Shown here: positions 35,284 to 45,261 of the stretch, piece by piece
Numbering within the stretch: the first letter of the stretch is position 1
How the letters are laid out: every line of letters starts with the position of its first letter
NCBI GenBank assembly: GCA_947561585.1
Contig: CANNZV010000839.1
Span: 496,001-560,000 of the forward strand
Direction: 5' to 3'
DNA from: Caprella mutica
Taxonomy: Eukaryota > Arthropoda > Malacostraca > Amphipoda > Caprellidae
Length of the DNA stretch: 64,000 bases
Position numbers and translations under genes: made by a program
The notes under the pieces: generated by a model
Told to the model about the DNA's origin: nothing
Databases searched by the model: none
Seen by the model: only the letters and a program-made list of their open reading frames with translations

Positions 35284-36033
35284 ATGAAGATATTATATAT
35301 GCGTTTATGCTTAAAGCATATTGTCACAAGTAATTATTTATTTTAATTCCAAGTTATAGTAATCAACTGATTATACTACAGTTTATTTTAGTTATGCCAT
35401 TAAAAATTTAATACGTTTTCTATGTTGCACAGTTCTGGCTAGTAGAGGTATGACTATAATAATATAATGACTATCGAATTAAAGAACATTCTTCGGAAAA
35501 AAGTTTATTGATGCTTTTATTAATCATCAAGTATATTCTTATTGTTCATATTTTTATAAAGATAATTAAATATAACTTTGTAATCATGGAATATAGTTTA
35601 CTTTATATCTTTAACAATGTTCATAAAAACATTCAAATTAACGAATATTCCCAAGATTATTATGCCAGCAAATAATATCGTAATAGAAAAATTAAATTGT
35701 TTATAAATACTTTCTTGAGAAGTTATTCGATAAAATATTTGCCGCAAATTTGCTTTCAGATAAATTCTTCGCTATACTTCTTTTTAGATTATTTATATTT
35801 TCGTAATGTTTCACTTTTATTTTCACTAGCATTTGAATAATATAATTTCTATTTTTCTGTAAACTTATAAAATACAGAGAGTTGCATTATTTAGTGAAAA
35901 TGTCTTCAATTTGAAGATTCGACATGCGATGCTGTTTGGACACTATATAGGAACACATTATAATATACCCGTTCAATTCCTTCAGCACATATAATATAGT
36001 TGTGTATTCTACACTTATTTGTCATTTGGGTTC
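35284..36033. other. AT-rich spacer, no gene seen
   Basis: A/T-dominated sequence between the satellite and the foldback element. Nothing recognised. Confidence 0.5.
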
Positions 36034-37083
36034 CCGGAAAGAAGTCCACAGGAAAGAAGTCCACAGGAAAAATGTCCACAAGAAAAATGCCCACAAGAAA
36101 AATGTCCACAAGGAAAAATGACCACAGGAAGAATGCCCACAGGAAAAATGCCCACAAGGAAAAAAGCCCTCAGGTAAAGAAGCCCACAGGAAAAAAGCCC
36201 ACAATTCAGAAAAACATAAAGGTGTTTTAAATAATGGCATAAGTTAACGGCAAATATTCTAAAATACAGTTGTTTTTAATTTATTTTGGTATAGGCTTTA
36301 ACGTCAGCTTTCAGCCATTTCGACTATATTGCCGACGTAAAAATTAATTTAAGAAAAAGGTCTGGAAGAAGCAGTCAGAAAAGAAAGTAGATTCATGAAC
36401 AAAGTCACATACCACCGTCAGTGTCAAAGCTATTGGATGCAAGAAAGGTAGGCTCCGTGAATGCAGTCATTTAACAAGGAATCTGACGATAAGAGGCACA
36501 AGCACCAGTGGCAGCATTCACGGATGAAAGAGGAAAATGAAGAGGTGATAGTAAATGAAGCTTGCGAGTCTATCTAACACAAAATCTAAGACCTCTTGGT
36601 TGAACAGAATATACCTAGCGCTATCATCTAAAACTGCAATTATGTTAAAAATTATGAATATGGTAAATATGATAAAAGACAATACATAATGCAAAATACA
36701 GCAGTTTGGAACCCATGGGACGCTATCCCCCTTCTCTTGCATTCACCACAAACAGCTTCAGGATAGAGCTCCAAGTTGCAAATTATAATTGAAATGATTA
36801 AATGAAAATCACGGATGATTTCCAAATACATCTTCTATAAAATTTAATTTCAACAAGTATACAATTAATCTTAGCGATGAAGGCTTTCAAAATGAGACAA
36901 AAGGTGCAAGACTTAGAAAACTAATTGAATATTCGTGCCTTTGTAAACTTATGCCCTTCTATAAAACACCTTTATGTTTATCTGCATTTTAAAAAATTAT
37001 GTAGTTGTGGGCTTTTTTCTTGTGGGCATTTTTCTTGTGGGCATTTTTCTCTGTGGACTTTTTTCCTGTGGGCTTCTTTCCGG
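36034..37083. mobile_element. 1.05-kb foldback element with subrepeat-built arms
   Basis: The left arm begins CCGGAAAGAAGTCCACAGGA (36034) and contains about ten 14-16 bp iterations of (A/G)AAAAATGYCCACAAG to about 36203. The right arm (37003-37083) carries the same words inverted (TTGTGGGCATTTTTC) and ends CTTCTTTCCGG. Inside the iterations the inversion continues with AACATAAAGGTGTTTTA and GGCATAAGTT (left 36213-36246) against their inverse (right about 36945-36985). The flanks give no convincing target duplication. The periodic frames over the arms (KSTGKKSTGK-like) are not genes. Confidence 0.82.
36298..36845 (+). repeat. TTTAACGTC...AGCAGTCAGA dispersed repeat, copy inside the foldback
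   Basis: The segment opens with TTTAACGTCAGCTTTCAG, continues with GAAGAAGCAGTCAGAAAAGA, and ends near AATACATCTTCTATAAAA. The same three blocks in the same order occur at 43110-43325 (TTTAACGTCTGCTTCGG, GAAGAACCAGTCAGATAGGA, AATGCATCTTCTATAAAG), with the second copy much shorter between the last two. Confidence 0.65.
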
Positions 37084-37572
37084 TCACCGTCCTTTGACAG
37101 ATTTAAAGTTACTAGATAATGATATCAAATATTTCCAAATGTAACACATTTGTTGTTCAACATACAGAAGTTTTCAAAGATCATTTATTGAATTTCATAC
37201 TTACATTATATCAACCAAATTTATTTCAGTTTTAATAGCACTTATTTCCTCGTTTCAATTCCTTCTTAAAGACTACAATTATTATATGTTAAACGAAAGA
37301 TACTCACGGGCATTCATTTATTGTATGTATAAAGTAATAATTAAGTCAGTGGTTTAGTTCTTAAAAATGATTGCAATGACATGTTTGTACCTCTCCACTT
37401 CATCAACTGTGATAACACTCTTGGAAAGAAGAAATAGAGATTGTAATAATTGGCTTCTGTTGAACCTTTTGATGAAACTAGCAAACATTCAGAAAATAAA
37501 TATTATAAAACCAAGAAGAGAAATTGAGATATAAATATACAGTGCGATTATCATTCATGTGAGTTTATTATA
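37084..37572. other. AT-rich spacer, no gene seen
   Basis: No coding frame, tandem or inverted repeat recognised. Confidence 0.5.
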
Positions 37573-38037
37573 TATGTCACGCGCGTTTGAGTGATCTGCA
37601 ATATTGACCGATTTCGCTGCGCAATCTGTTGATCAATAGTTTGCGCAGCCATCGATCGATAGCGCAACCATCGATCGATTCCTGCGCGTTCGAATGATAC
37701 AGGAAAATCCATATTATTCAAACGCACAACAATCGACTGATGGTTTCTCTATTAAATGAAACAATTAGATGCATAAACTAACAAAATCCATATCATTCAA
37801 ATGCGCAACAATCGACTGATGGTTGACTTATTAAATATAAAAAAGTATTTTAAAGTATTTTTCCAGAAAAAACGAAACAATTAATTAAATGTATAAACAA
37901 AGAAAACCTGTATCATTCAAACGCTCAGGAATCGATCGATGGTTGCGATATCGATCAATGGCTGCGCAAACTATTGATCAACAGATTGCGGAGCGAAATC
38001 GGTCGATATTGCAGATCACTCAAACGCGCGTGACATA
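37573..38037. mobile_element. 465-bp MITE with ~136-bp CG-rich TIRs and TA target
   Basis: The left arm starts TATGTCACGCGCGTTTGAGT (37573) and the right arm ends with its inverse at 38037. TA (or TATA) flanks each end. The arms match closely over about 136 bases and include GATTTCGCT(G/C)CGCAATC, TTGATCAATAGTTTGCGCAG and ATCGATCGAT words. The interior repeats a TATCATTCAAACGC..CAATCGA module three times in direct orientation (about 37709, 37789 and 37909). There is no coding capacity. The arms are CG-rich in an otherwise AT-rich neighbourhood. The TA target suggests mobilisation by a Tc1/mariner-type transposase. Confidence 0.88.
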
Positions 38038-38969
38038 TACATTTATTCCCTTGGTGGAGGTTAAAAAATTGGTTAAACTTATAGAAATTTTAATCCTTCT
38101 ACTTTTCGCAATACTGTAGGAAAAGTGTCTTCGCACGGGTGATGTTCCTTATTTTAATATGCTCAGTCTTTTTATCTCTTGTTAAAACCTAGAAATTCCA
38201 AAGATTAGTAAAGGTATCAAAACTCCAGTAATTGGAATGTGTCTGCATAATTCCTGTTTGATTCCAGTCTGTATAAAAAACATCAAACGTTTGATTTTGT
38301 TTCTTTAATTTTCACTCTAGTAATTTCACCATGGTGTGTCATTCGTCTGAGAGTAATCGAAATCATTTCAAATTTATAATTACTTTGTTAATAATGATAC
38401 GTGATTTGATGTTGATAGATGTTCAACTAACATAAATTCACTGCAACCATAGAATGTTGAGATATAAAAGTCAAGTTAAACGTTAAGTCATGATTCAAAT
38501 ACTCGGTGCTCCACCGTTGCATGTTTGATATAATAAACTGAATGAAAATATGTTTTACCAATGCCTATTTCAATCTATTTTTATTGGCTGTTTCCTTCTT
38601 TTTCAATGAATTCCATGACCAATTCATTGCTATTTAAAGCAGACAGGAGAAACATTTAATGCTTGATATTTGACTGTCAACATTTTACTGAAAAATATGA
38701 ATATTTTTGGGAATATTAATATTATTTTTATTTTGAATTAAGAACGTATTAATAATATAGCATTAATGAAAATTACATTCAACAAAATAACCATGTAAAT
38801 ATTCATTAGACTGGGAATATACAAAGCAACAGATGATTTATATAGGTAGAATGTTTATGTGGAATCTCTACCAGACCGATAGTGAATATCTCTATTTCTG
38901 TAATTAGGCAGGATACATACATTGAAAGCTCTTAACCATAGAATAAATATGTAATATATGAGTCACTCA
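38038..38969. other. AT-rich spacer, no gene seen
   Basis: Nothing recognised on either strand. Confidence 0.5.
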
Positions 38970-39034
38970 GTGCGACCAAGCCATGTAGTGCGACCAAGCC
39001 ATGTAGTGCGACCAAGCCATTTAGTGCCACCAAG
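38970..39034 (+). repeat. 18-bp tandem repeat, 3.5 copies
   Basis: The unit is GTGCGACCAAGCCATGTA. The last units carry CCATTTA and GCCACC variants. Confidence 0.9.
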
Positions 39035-39850
39035 AACTGGTGGAATGCAGATATAAAAATGATATATGGTGGAAGTGCATTCATTTAAAGAGAGTTAATT
39101 TTTTTCAACAAAATAAGTGGTTAATTGGTAATATTCTTATTATAATAATATTTTGATAGAAAAGGAAAGTACCATTATTCTACTCGCTGAATATAATTCA
39201 TCCAAATTTGTGGGTTTTCATTGATGCTTTAAATTTAAATAGAGAAGAAAATCTAGCTATTGCTAAAATTCAACAACATTCTCAAAGTGCTATAATACCT
39301 TAAAAAAAAGAAAATACAGGATAAGAATAAACATATTCATATACGATCAGCAATTACGATACAAATAATGAAATAATTTATGAAGGCTGTTGCTCACAAT
39401 GTAAAATGTTGACTAAATTTCGTTAATTTTCATATCTCAAATCTGAAATATTGTTGCCTATAGTTTGATAGTTTGTAAATTCTAACATAATTTGTTTTTT
39501 TTGTTTGTTTGTTTTACAATTGACATGACAATTAATTGTTTGTACTGTCAACAAAGAGAAACGGTTAACACTGTGTTACTGTTTAGTCTTCTGCAGTGAT
39601 TTGTACATTAATCTTTAACATTTTCTTTGCTATAATATATCAATGTTAGTTAATCATTTGTTTTTTTCAATTTTGTCGATAGATAAATATTATTTAAGCA
39701 AAAAATATTATCTTTTTGCTTAAATAGGAAAAAAAATTATATTTGCAAAAATGACCAGCTCAGTAGAAATTATATTTTACTGAAAAAATATAATTTTATA
39801 TTCAGTAATTATATTTGTAATTTACTAATTAATAAAAAAAAATTCAATCG
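39035..39850. other. AT-rich spacer, no gene seen
   Basis: A/T runs only, no supported feature. Confidence 0.5.
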
Positions 39851-39938
39851 CCGACGAACTGTCCGGGGACGAATTGTCCGGGAGAGAATTGCTCAGGCTA
39901 CGAATTGTCCATGGGCGAATTGTCCAGGCGACGAATTA
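39851..39938 (+). repeat. GACGAATTGTCCGGG tandem, about five degenerate units
   Basis: GACGAATTGTCC-type words recur at 15-21 base spacing (39854, 39869, 39885, 39900, 39914), with one GAGAATTGCTC variant. The core is an imperfect palindrome centred on AATT. It lies about 120 bases upstream of the 40.06-kb minisatellite. Confidence 0.8.
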
Positions 39939-39954
39939 AGTCAATTTGGTACAA

Positions 39955-40764
39955 ATGGAAAATGAATTTGGAGAAGTTCAAATCAAGATGACAGAATTGC
40001 AAACAAGACAATCATATAAAATGTTAAAAGATTTTATGAAAATTACAAACCAAAAGTACCCAATCACCAGACACTACCCAATCACCAGACACTATCCAAT
40101 CACCAGACACTATCCAATCACCAGACACTACCCAGTCACCAGACACTACCCAATCACCAGACACTACCCAATCACCAGACACTATCCAATCACCAGACAC
40201 TACCCAGTCACCAGACACTACCCAATCACCAGACACTACCCAATCACCAGACACTATCCAATCACCAGACACTACCCAATTACGAGACACTACCCAATCA
40301 CCAGACTCTACCCAATCACCAGACACTACCCAATCACCAGACACTACCCAATCACCAGACACTACCCAATTACGAGACACTACCCAATCACCAGACTCTA
40401 CCCAATCACCAGACACTACCCAATCACCAGACACTACCCAATCACCAGACACTACCCAATCACCAGACACTACCCAATCACCAGACACTACCCAATCACC
40501 AGACACTACCCAATCACCAGACACTACCCAATCACCAGACACTATCCAATCACCAGACACTACCCAATTACGAGACACTACCCAATCACCAGACTCTACC
40601 CAATCACCAGACACTACCCAATCACCAGACACTACCCAATCACCAGACACTACCCAATCACCAGACACTACCCAATCACCAGACACTACCCAATCACCAG
40701 ACACTACCCAATCACCAGACACTACCCAATTCATTGCGATGCTCATTATTTTATTGGGTTGTGA
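39955..40764 (+). other. open frame spanning a minisatellite (coding doubtful)
   Basis: An ATG at 39955 opens a frame that begins MENEFGEVQIKMTELQTRQS and, after about 34 non-repeat residues, runs through 37 copies of YPITRH before ending at 40762-40764. The non-repeat head is helix-like and polar but matches no family I know. The repeat region stays open because its 18-bp unit is a multiple of three, and the minus strand is open as well (VVSGDW repeats). I list it because the head is in frame with the repeat, but periodicity explains the length. Confidence 0.15.
40057..40730. repeat. 18-bp minisatellite, about 37 copies with higher-order blocks
   Basis: The unit is TACCCAATCACCAGACAC. A compound variant block (a TTACGAGACAC unit followed by a CCAGACTC unit) occurs at 40273, 40363 and 40561, that is 5 and 11 units apart, showing block duplication. 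The other common variants are TATCCAATC and CCAGTCACC. Confidence 0.97.
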
Positions 40765-40964
40765 TTTTCACAAAAAATTCTTTCATCATTTAAATTGATT
40801 CATACATCACTTTTGCTAGTTTATTTTTCATTCATTACAAATTGACTCTGAAAAAGGTATATAAAGTTTCTACTTGAAATTACCTCTAGTTAATGTACGC
40901 TAACTTTATCTTTATTGTGATGAGCATTCCATTAAAGTGAGGCAATTATATTGCGTCAGGTATA
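40731..40964. other. short AT-rich spacer
   Basis: Nothing recognised between the minisatellite and the giant inverted repeat. Confidence 0.4.
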
Positions 40965-41458
40965 AGTATGTTCGGAGTTTTTTGTACATAGAATATTTTT
41001 TTATCAAATTTCTAAGAATTTTTATCAAATTCCTAATTATATTATTTATGTAATATTCCCTTCTAAATGTTGAATCAAAAATCTAATAGTGAAATTTTTT
41101 AATTTAATATTTATCTTATTATTACTATAAATCATAAAAATTTCCTGTTCCTGGTTATTTTGCCAATTCATAATTTAAGGATTATAAAACACTGAATAAC
41201 AGAAAAAACGTAACAAAACCGTTAAACAAATAAAGAACATAGATTTATATTACTTTAGATTTAGAAGGTAAACTTTGATAAAAAAAATGAACGCAAAATG
41301 AATGCAATTTTAGTTTACCTCTTCCTTTTTTCAAAATGACTTATCAGCCTCGTATCGACGGATTTTGTCAATTTTTTGAAGCCAATTTGTTTTGCAGCTC
41401 TCTAAATAGCTACCTAAAGCTACTGTTGCTTACCATCTTTGTAAAACACAGCTCTAAG

Positions 41459-41520
41459 GATGCCCCATTAATGTTCGATGGGATTCAGATCAGGACAATT
41501 GACTGACCAGTTCATTAACA
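41459..41520 (-). pseudogene. Tc1 transposase C-terminal block, left arm
   Basis: The minus strand reads LMNWSVNCPDLNPIEH then a stop and WGIL, the 'W.A.SPDLNPIEHLWG.L' block that contains the third catalytic acid of Tc1 transposases. A basic tail (AVFYKDGKQQ) follows. The internal stop and missing upstream domains show it is dead. Confidence 0.85.
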
Positions 41521-41689
41521 AGTTATTTAAGAATATTTACCCTTCAACGAATCTTTCGTGTAGTTTTTCTTGCATAAATTTAAATTTTCCTCTTCTGTTC
41601 TTTCCTTGAGCATCGAGACAAGGAAGGATAATTTTCTGAATCATTAATGGAGGACACTCAATCATGGAGTGCATACCTTTGCCGCTGCT

Positions 41690-42260
41690 TATAAATGACC
41701 TTGACCATCCAATAATTAATACTTGAATTATAAATGACCTTGACATTAAACCCGATCGTTCTCAAAATCAAATTTAATGGTTACTGGATAATAACTAATC
41801 ACCTCACCAAATTTCATACAATTTGGCCAGATACTTCTTGAGCTATAAATACCATTGACCTTGACCTTTGACCGATCCCTCCCAAAATCTATTAAACTGA
41901 TTCCTGGATAATCACAAATCGTCAAGCAAATTTCAGGCAATTTGGTAGAATACTTTATGACTTATTTAGTTTTAAATGACCTTGACCTCGACCTTGACTT
42001 GTTCACTCTCAAATCTAACCAAATAATTTCTAGATATTGACCAATCGTTACACCAAATTTCTGGCTATATTTTTTAATATTTTTGATTTATGTGAATAAC
42101 AAAATTACAAACAAATCAATAGATTCCGACTAAAACATTACCTTCCGAAATTTGCAAAGACAATTAAGTTTTACACCATCTTCAACATTAAATGGGCCGA
42201 TAACCTCGATTTCAATAATTCCTCAAGATTATTTTCAATAAGACGGCGCAAAAGTCAATT
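41690..42260 (-). repeat. TGACCTTGA module array in the centre of the inverted repeat
   Basis: TGACCTTGA occurs at 41697, 41735, 41856 and 41978, each preceded by a (T)ATAAAT(G)-type word. Between them lie CACCAAATTTC.TACAATTTGG and CTGGATA(A)T(A/C)AC blocks, the inverse of those in the 31-kb cluster. Spacing of the main units is about 116-128 bases. The 41.86-kb site is extended to TGACCTTGACCTTTGACC. The array flank (42130-42230) resembles the flank at 31.56-31.68 kb. Confidence 0.85.
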
Positions 42261-42420
42261 CTGTTGACTATTGTACAAGATCTAAATAAACTTTCATTCC
42301 TAGGCTCAATGCTCAAGAAACAGCAAAAGAGAAAATTGACTATTGAGCAAGAAAATGCTCACTGTCATGGAACCAAGTGAACGAAAGATTGGTTGAAGGG
42401 TAGACTTCATAAATGATTGG

Positions 42421-42490
42421 TTAATGAACTGGTCAGCCAATAGCACCAATCTGAATCGAATCGAACATTACTGGGGCATCTTTTGATCTG
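42421..42490 (+). pseudogene. Tc1 transposase C-terminal block, right arm
   Basis: The plus strand reads LMNWSANSTNLNRIEHYWGI and a stop. This is the same 'SPDLNPIEHLWG' block as in the left arm, inverted, with Asn for the catalytic Asp and Arg for Pro. YKDVKKYY follows in the place of the usual YK(N/D)GKQY word. Confidence 0.82.
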
Positions 42491-42995
42491 CGGTTTACAA
42501 AGATGTTAAGAAATATTACTCTTAACGATATCTGTTGGGCCTCAATAATCGTCGAGGACAATAACAAATCGGGCCTTAAATGATAAATCCCTTGATATGC
42601 GGCTGATAAGTCATCTGAAAAAGGGAAGGAGGATAAACTAATTACTGCCTTAAAACTGCGGTAAAATTGCAAACATTGCTATTAAAGTTTACCTTTTAAA
42701 GTAAGAAAAATTTATGCTCTTTATATCTTAATGTATGTTGTTGATGTTTTCTGTTATTTATATTGGTCCATAATCCATAAATTATGAATTTGCAAAAGAA
42801 CTCGGAACAGTGATTTTTTATAATCTTTAATAATAATAAGATATAAATTAAACTATCATGTATCATCAATTATTTTTCATTTAACATTTAGAAAAGAATA
42901 TTATATAAATAAAATAATAAAAATTTTGATAAATCTACATTTACATTTTATGTCCAATAAACACTTTTGCAAAAGAACTCTAAACGTTAGTGGCA

Positions 42996-43363
42996 ACTAT
43001 AGGTTTTAGTCAGTTATTTACCGACTGGTAATTACGCTTCAACTACTCCTTTGCTCAAACGACATTATACTGCTATACTATACTTCTTTTAACATCAATT
43101 TATTTGAGCTGAAAGAGGGTTTAACGTCTGCTTCGGAAACAAAGGCCATATCGCTGATAGTCAGAAGCAGAAGCACTGATAGTCAGAAGAACCAGTCAGA
43201 TAGGAAAGTCTAATATAATAATTGCACTTAAAAGCAAAAAAATAAGTGAATAAACAAATTTATTAAACAAGAACTAATAAAACATACTTATCTGCATGAT
43301 ACTTGAAATGCATCTTCTATAAAGGTATTGTACCTCATTTCCACTTCTTCACTAAAATTTATA
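42996..43363. repeat. spacer containing a second TTTAACGTC...CAGTCAGA repeat copy
   Basis: 43110-43325 shares three ordered blocks with 36298-36845: TTTAACGTCTGCTTCGG, GAAGAACCAGTCAGATAGGA and AATGCATCTTCTATAAAG. Within it GATAGTCAGAAG is duplicated in tandem (about 43158-43190). The rest is AT-rich. Confidence 0.6.
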
Positions 43364-44069
43364 CAGTATGGGCCACATAAATGTTTCCGCTTTTTCAAAT
43401 ACTTGTACATCGTTAGCCAATGGACCAAAAAACTGTACCTTGGTCTCTTCTTCACCGCCTCTTATTGCACTATTAACAAGTGAAATCATTTTTAACCGGT
43501 GGACATAGTTTAAGAACAGGTAAGCAAAGAGTGAGGCTGACTATTTTTGTCATTGCGCGAAGGTTATTCTTAGAGCTAACTCTGTGATTTTACTTACTAA
43601 AAGGCAGTGAATAAAAAAAAATATTATGGTAGAAATTTTAATACACTTGCTTACACTTCTTCCTTGTAAACTATTTTGAAATAGAACAACTTCAGTGATA
43701 TTTTAATCTCATTGAAGTTTAAAGGTAACTGAAGTTGTTCTATTTCAAAATAGTTTCTAAGGAAGAAGTGTCAACACCTTGTATTAATGTCTATCATTAT
43801 GATTTTTTTTTCCTTTTTTATTCACTGCCTTTTAGGTAGTAAAATCACAGAGTCAGCTCTAAGAATAACCTTTGCGCAATGACGAAAATAATCACCCTCA
43901 CTCTTTGCTCACCTGTTCTTAAACTATGTCCATCAGTTCAAAATAGTTTTTACTAGTTAATAGTACAATAAGTGGCGGAGAAAAAAAGACAAAGATACAG
44001 TTTTTTAGTCCATTAATTACCGATTTATAAGCATTTGAAAATGAGGAAACATTTTTGTAGCCAATACTG
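43364..44069. mobile_element. 706-bp almost fully palindromic Tc1-like MITE
   Basis: The left end CAGTATGGGCCACATAAATG (43364) is mirrored by CATTTTTGTAGCCAATACTG ending at 44069, with TA on both sides (43362-43363 and 44070-44071). The arms stay paired for about 340 bases each, through blocks such as GGACATAGTTTAAGAACAGG, TTTGTCATTGCGCGAAGG, CACTGCCTTTT/AAAAGGCAGTG and GAAGTTGTTCTATTTCAAAA. They meet at a loop of only about 30 bases near 43705-43735. Ends and target are those of Tc1/mariner. No coding sequence. The arms differ by scattered substitutions and a few indels, so this is an aged copy. Confidence 0.93.
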
Positions 44070-44071
44070 TA

Positions 44072-45084
44072 TATTCAAGTCACAAAGATTTCCGTGATAT
44101 ATAAGCCCTCTTTTCTACATAATTACACTTTAATCACACATTAATCTCCTTCCATAATCGTTTTCCACCACACTCCGAAAACATATATATAATACATTAT
44201 ATATTTTAAACCTGTGATGTTTTGTATTATAACCAATCAAATAAATGATGCTTATTTCAAAGATATGTTTAACTATAGCTTACATATGAAGCATTGGTGA
44301 ATGAGTAATGGGAGAGAATGAGAAGTGTGTCTGTATTAATATAGAATGAATAATTGCATAGATTTCAGAAGTATATTACTGAAATTATGCTGAATTCAAT
44401 TATATTATAAAGAAGCACTAAATTTATAAAATTTTAAGATTATAGGAATTTATTATCAATCCTGCTAGCCAGAGTTAGTGAAAATGTACATAAAAGTACG
44501 TCATCATATAACATAATAATTGAACTATTAATCAAAGCAAGAAAATTATAGAATATTTTCTTTCCCCAGTCAGAAGGTTATTTGGGGAATGTGAGATTTT
44601 GGGTCAAATTTATTTTATGTTGGATTTTAGATCAGGCACAATAAAATATAGAATCTTTAACATCCAACTAATTATTTCAAACCATCTCTCTTTCAAAATA
44701 GTTTAAATTGAAGGAAACAATCAGCTTCTTATTATCCTAAGAAGAAACATGACAATTTTATCTTAATATAAGAAATATTTAAGGGCTTTCATATGACACC
44801 CCCCCCCCCCCCCCTCCTGTTCCAATCCTCCATTCGGTCTCAAACCGGAACAAAATAGTTGAAGCCTAAAGAGTTAATGAAGAAGTCATGGCAATAAATA
44901 TATATTATACACCATTAACTCCCAGAGGAGTAGTGTAATAAGAATTGTTAAAGAATTGATGCACTCCCAACTGCTCCATTTCGCAGATTATATTTGTGAG
45001 AGGTAATCCCAATTCCCAGAGATAATGCCCCACTTTCCGAACAAGCTCACAAACCGATCTAATGAAGGCTTTGCAAATATTTGA
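44072..45084. other. AT-rich spacer with a C homopolymer
   Basis: A run of about 16 C lies at 44799-44814. From about 44800 the composition becomes less AT-rich. No gene is supported. Confidence 0.5.
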
Positions 45085-45261
45085 GCTTCGTTCAATCCAG
45101 GAGGAGGACCATTCGAAAATGGAGGAGCATATAATTCTGCGTCAGCATTAATTGCTCAGTTAGAGGAGGGATTATACGACCAATTTAATCTTAATCGACC
45201 GTTGAATAATTCAATCATCTGTGGTATTTTTGGGGAACAATTTATGATGCTCAGCGAATAA
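45085..45261 (+). other. 58-codon open block in a GC-richer patch (exon or CNE candidate)
   Basis: Open on the plus strand from 45085 (just after an in-frame TGA) to TAA at 45259-45261, with no ATG until near its end. Residues include FNPGGGPFENGGAYNSASAL, then IAQLEEGLYDQFNLNRPL. An AG at 45099-45100 after TTCGTTCAATCC could be a splice acceptor. No family is recognised. The same patch holds several homeodomain-type words (GGGATTA, TTAATCTTAATC, AATTAATATTAATC), so a conserved enhancer is an equally good reading. Confidence 0.2.

Larger units (their letters stand above)
40965..42995. mobile_element. ~2-kb giant inverted repeat with Tc1-derived arms
   Basis: Two arms of roughly 680-700 bases (about 40965-41650 and 42290-42995) are inverse copies. 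Matched blocks include TTCTAAATGTT(G/A)AAT (41065 / 42875), AATTCATAATTTA.GGATTA (about 41166 / 42790), ATGACTTATCAGCC (about 41337 / 42612), GACCAGTTCATTAAC (about 41506 / 42428) and TACCCTTCAA (about 41538 / 42398). Each arm contains the 3' end of a Tc1 transposase reading from the centre outwards, followed by what looks like a Tc1 end (GAGTTCTTTTGCAAATTCAT in the right arm, inverse). The centre carries TGACCTTGA modules. Outer boundaries and target duplications are not sharp; the arms have diverged by substitutions and small indels. Confidence 0.85.

Noticed and set aside
33356..35327. Several very long minus-strand open frames (over 200 to 381 codons) with LYHHFICSIITSYA-type repeats
   Set aside because: The inverse of the 20-bp unit has no stop in any frame, so all three minus frames are open at once. 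Codon content follows the satellite, not selection.
36000..36240. Lys/Thr-rich KSTGKK and Phe/Leu/Trp-rich frames
   Set aside because: They are translations of the foldback arm subrepeats in both directions.
40024..40746. 240-codon minus-strand frame of VVSGDW repeats
   Set aside because: Antisense of the 18-bp minisatellite; open only because of periodicity.
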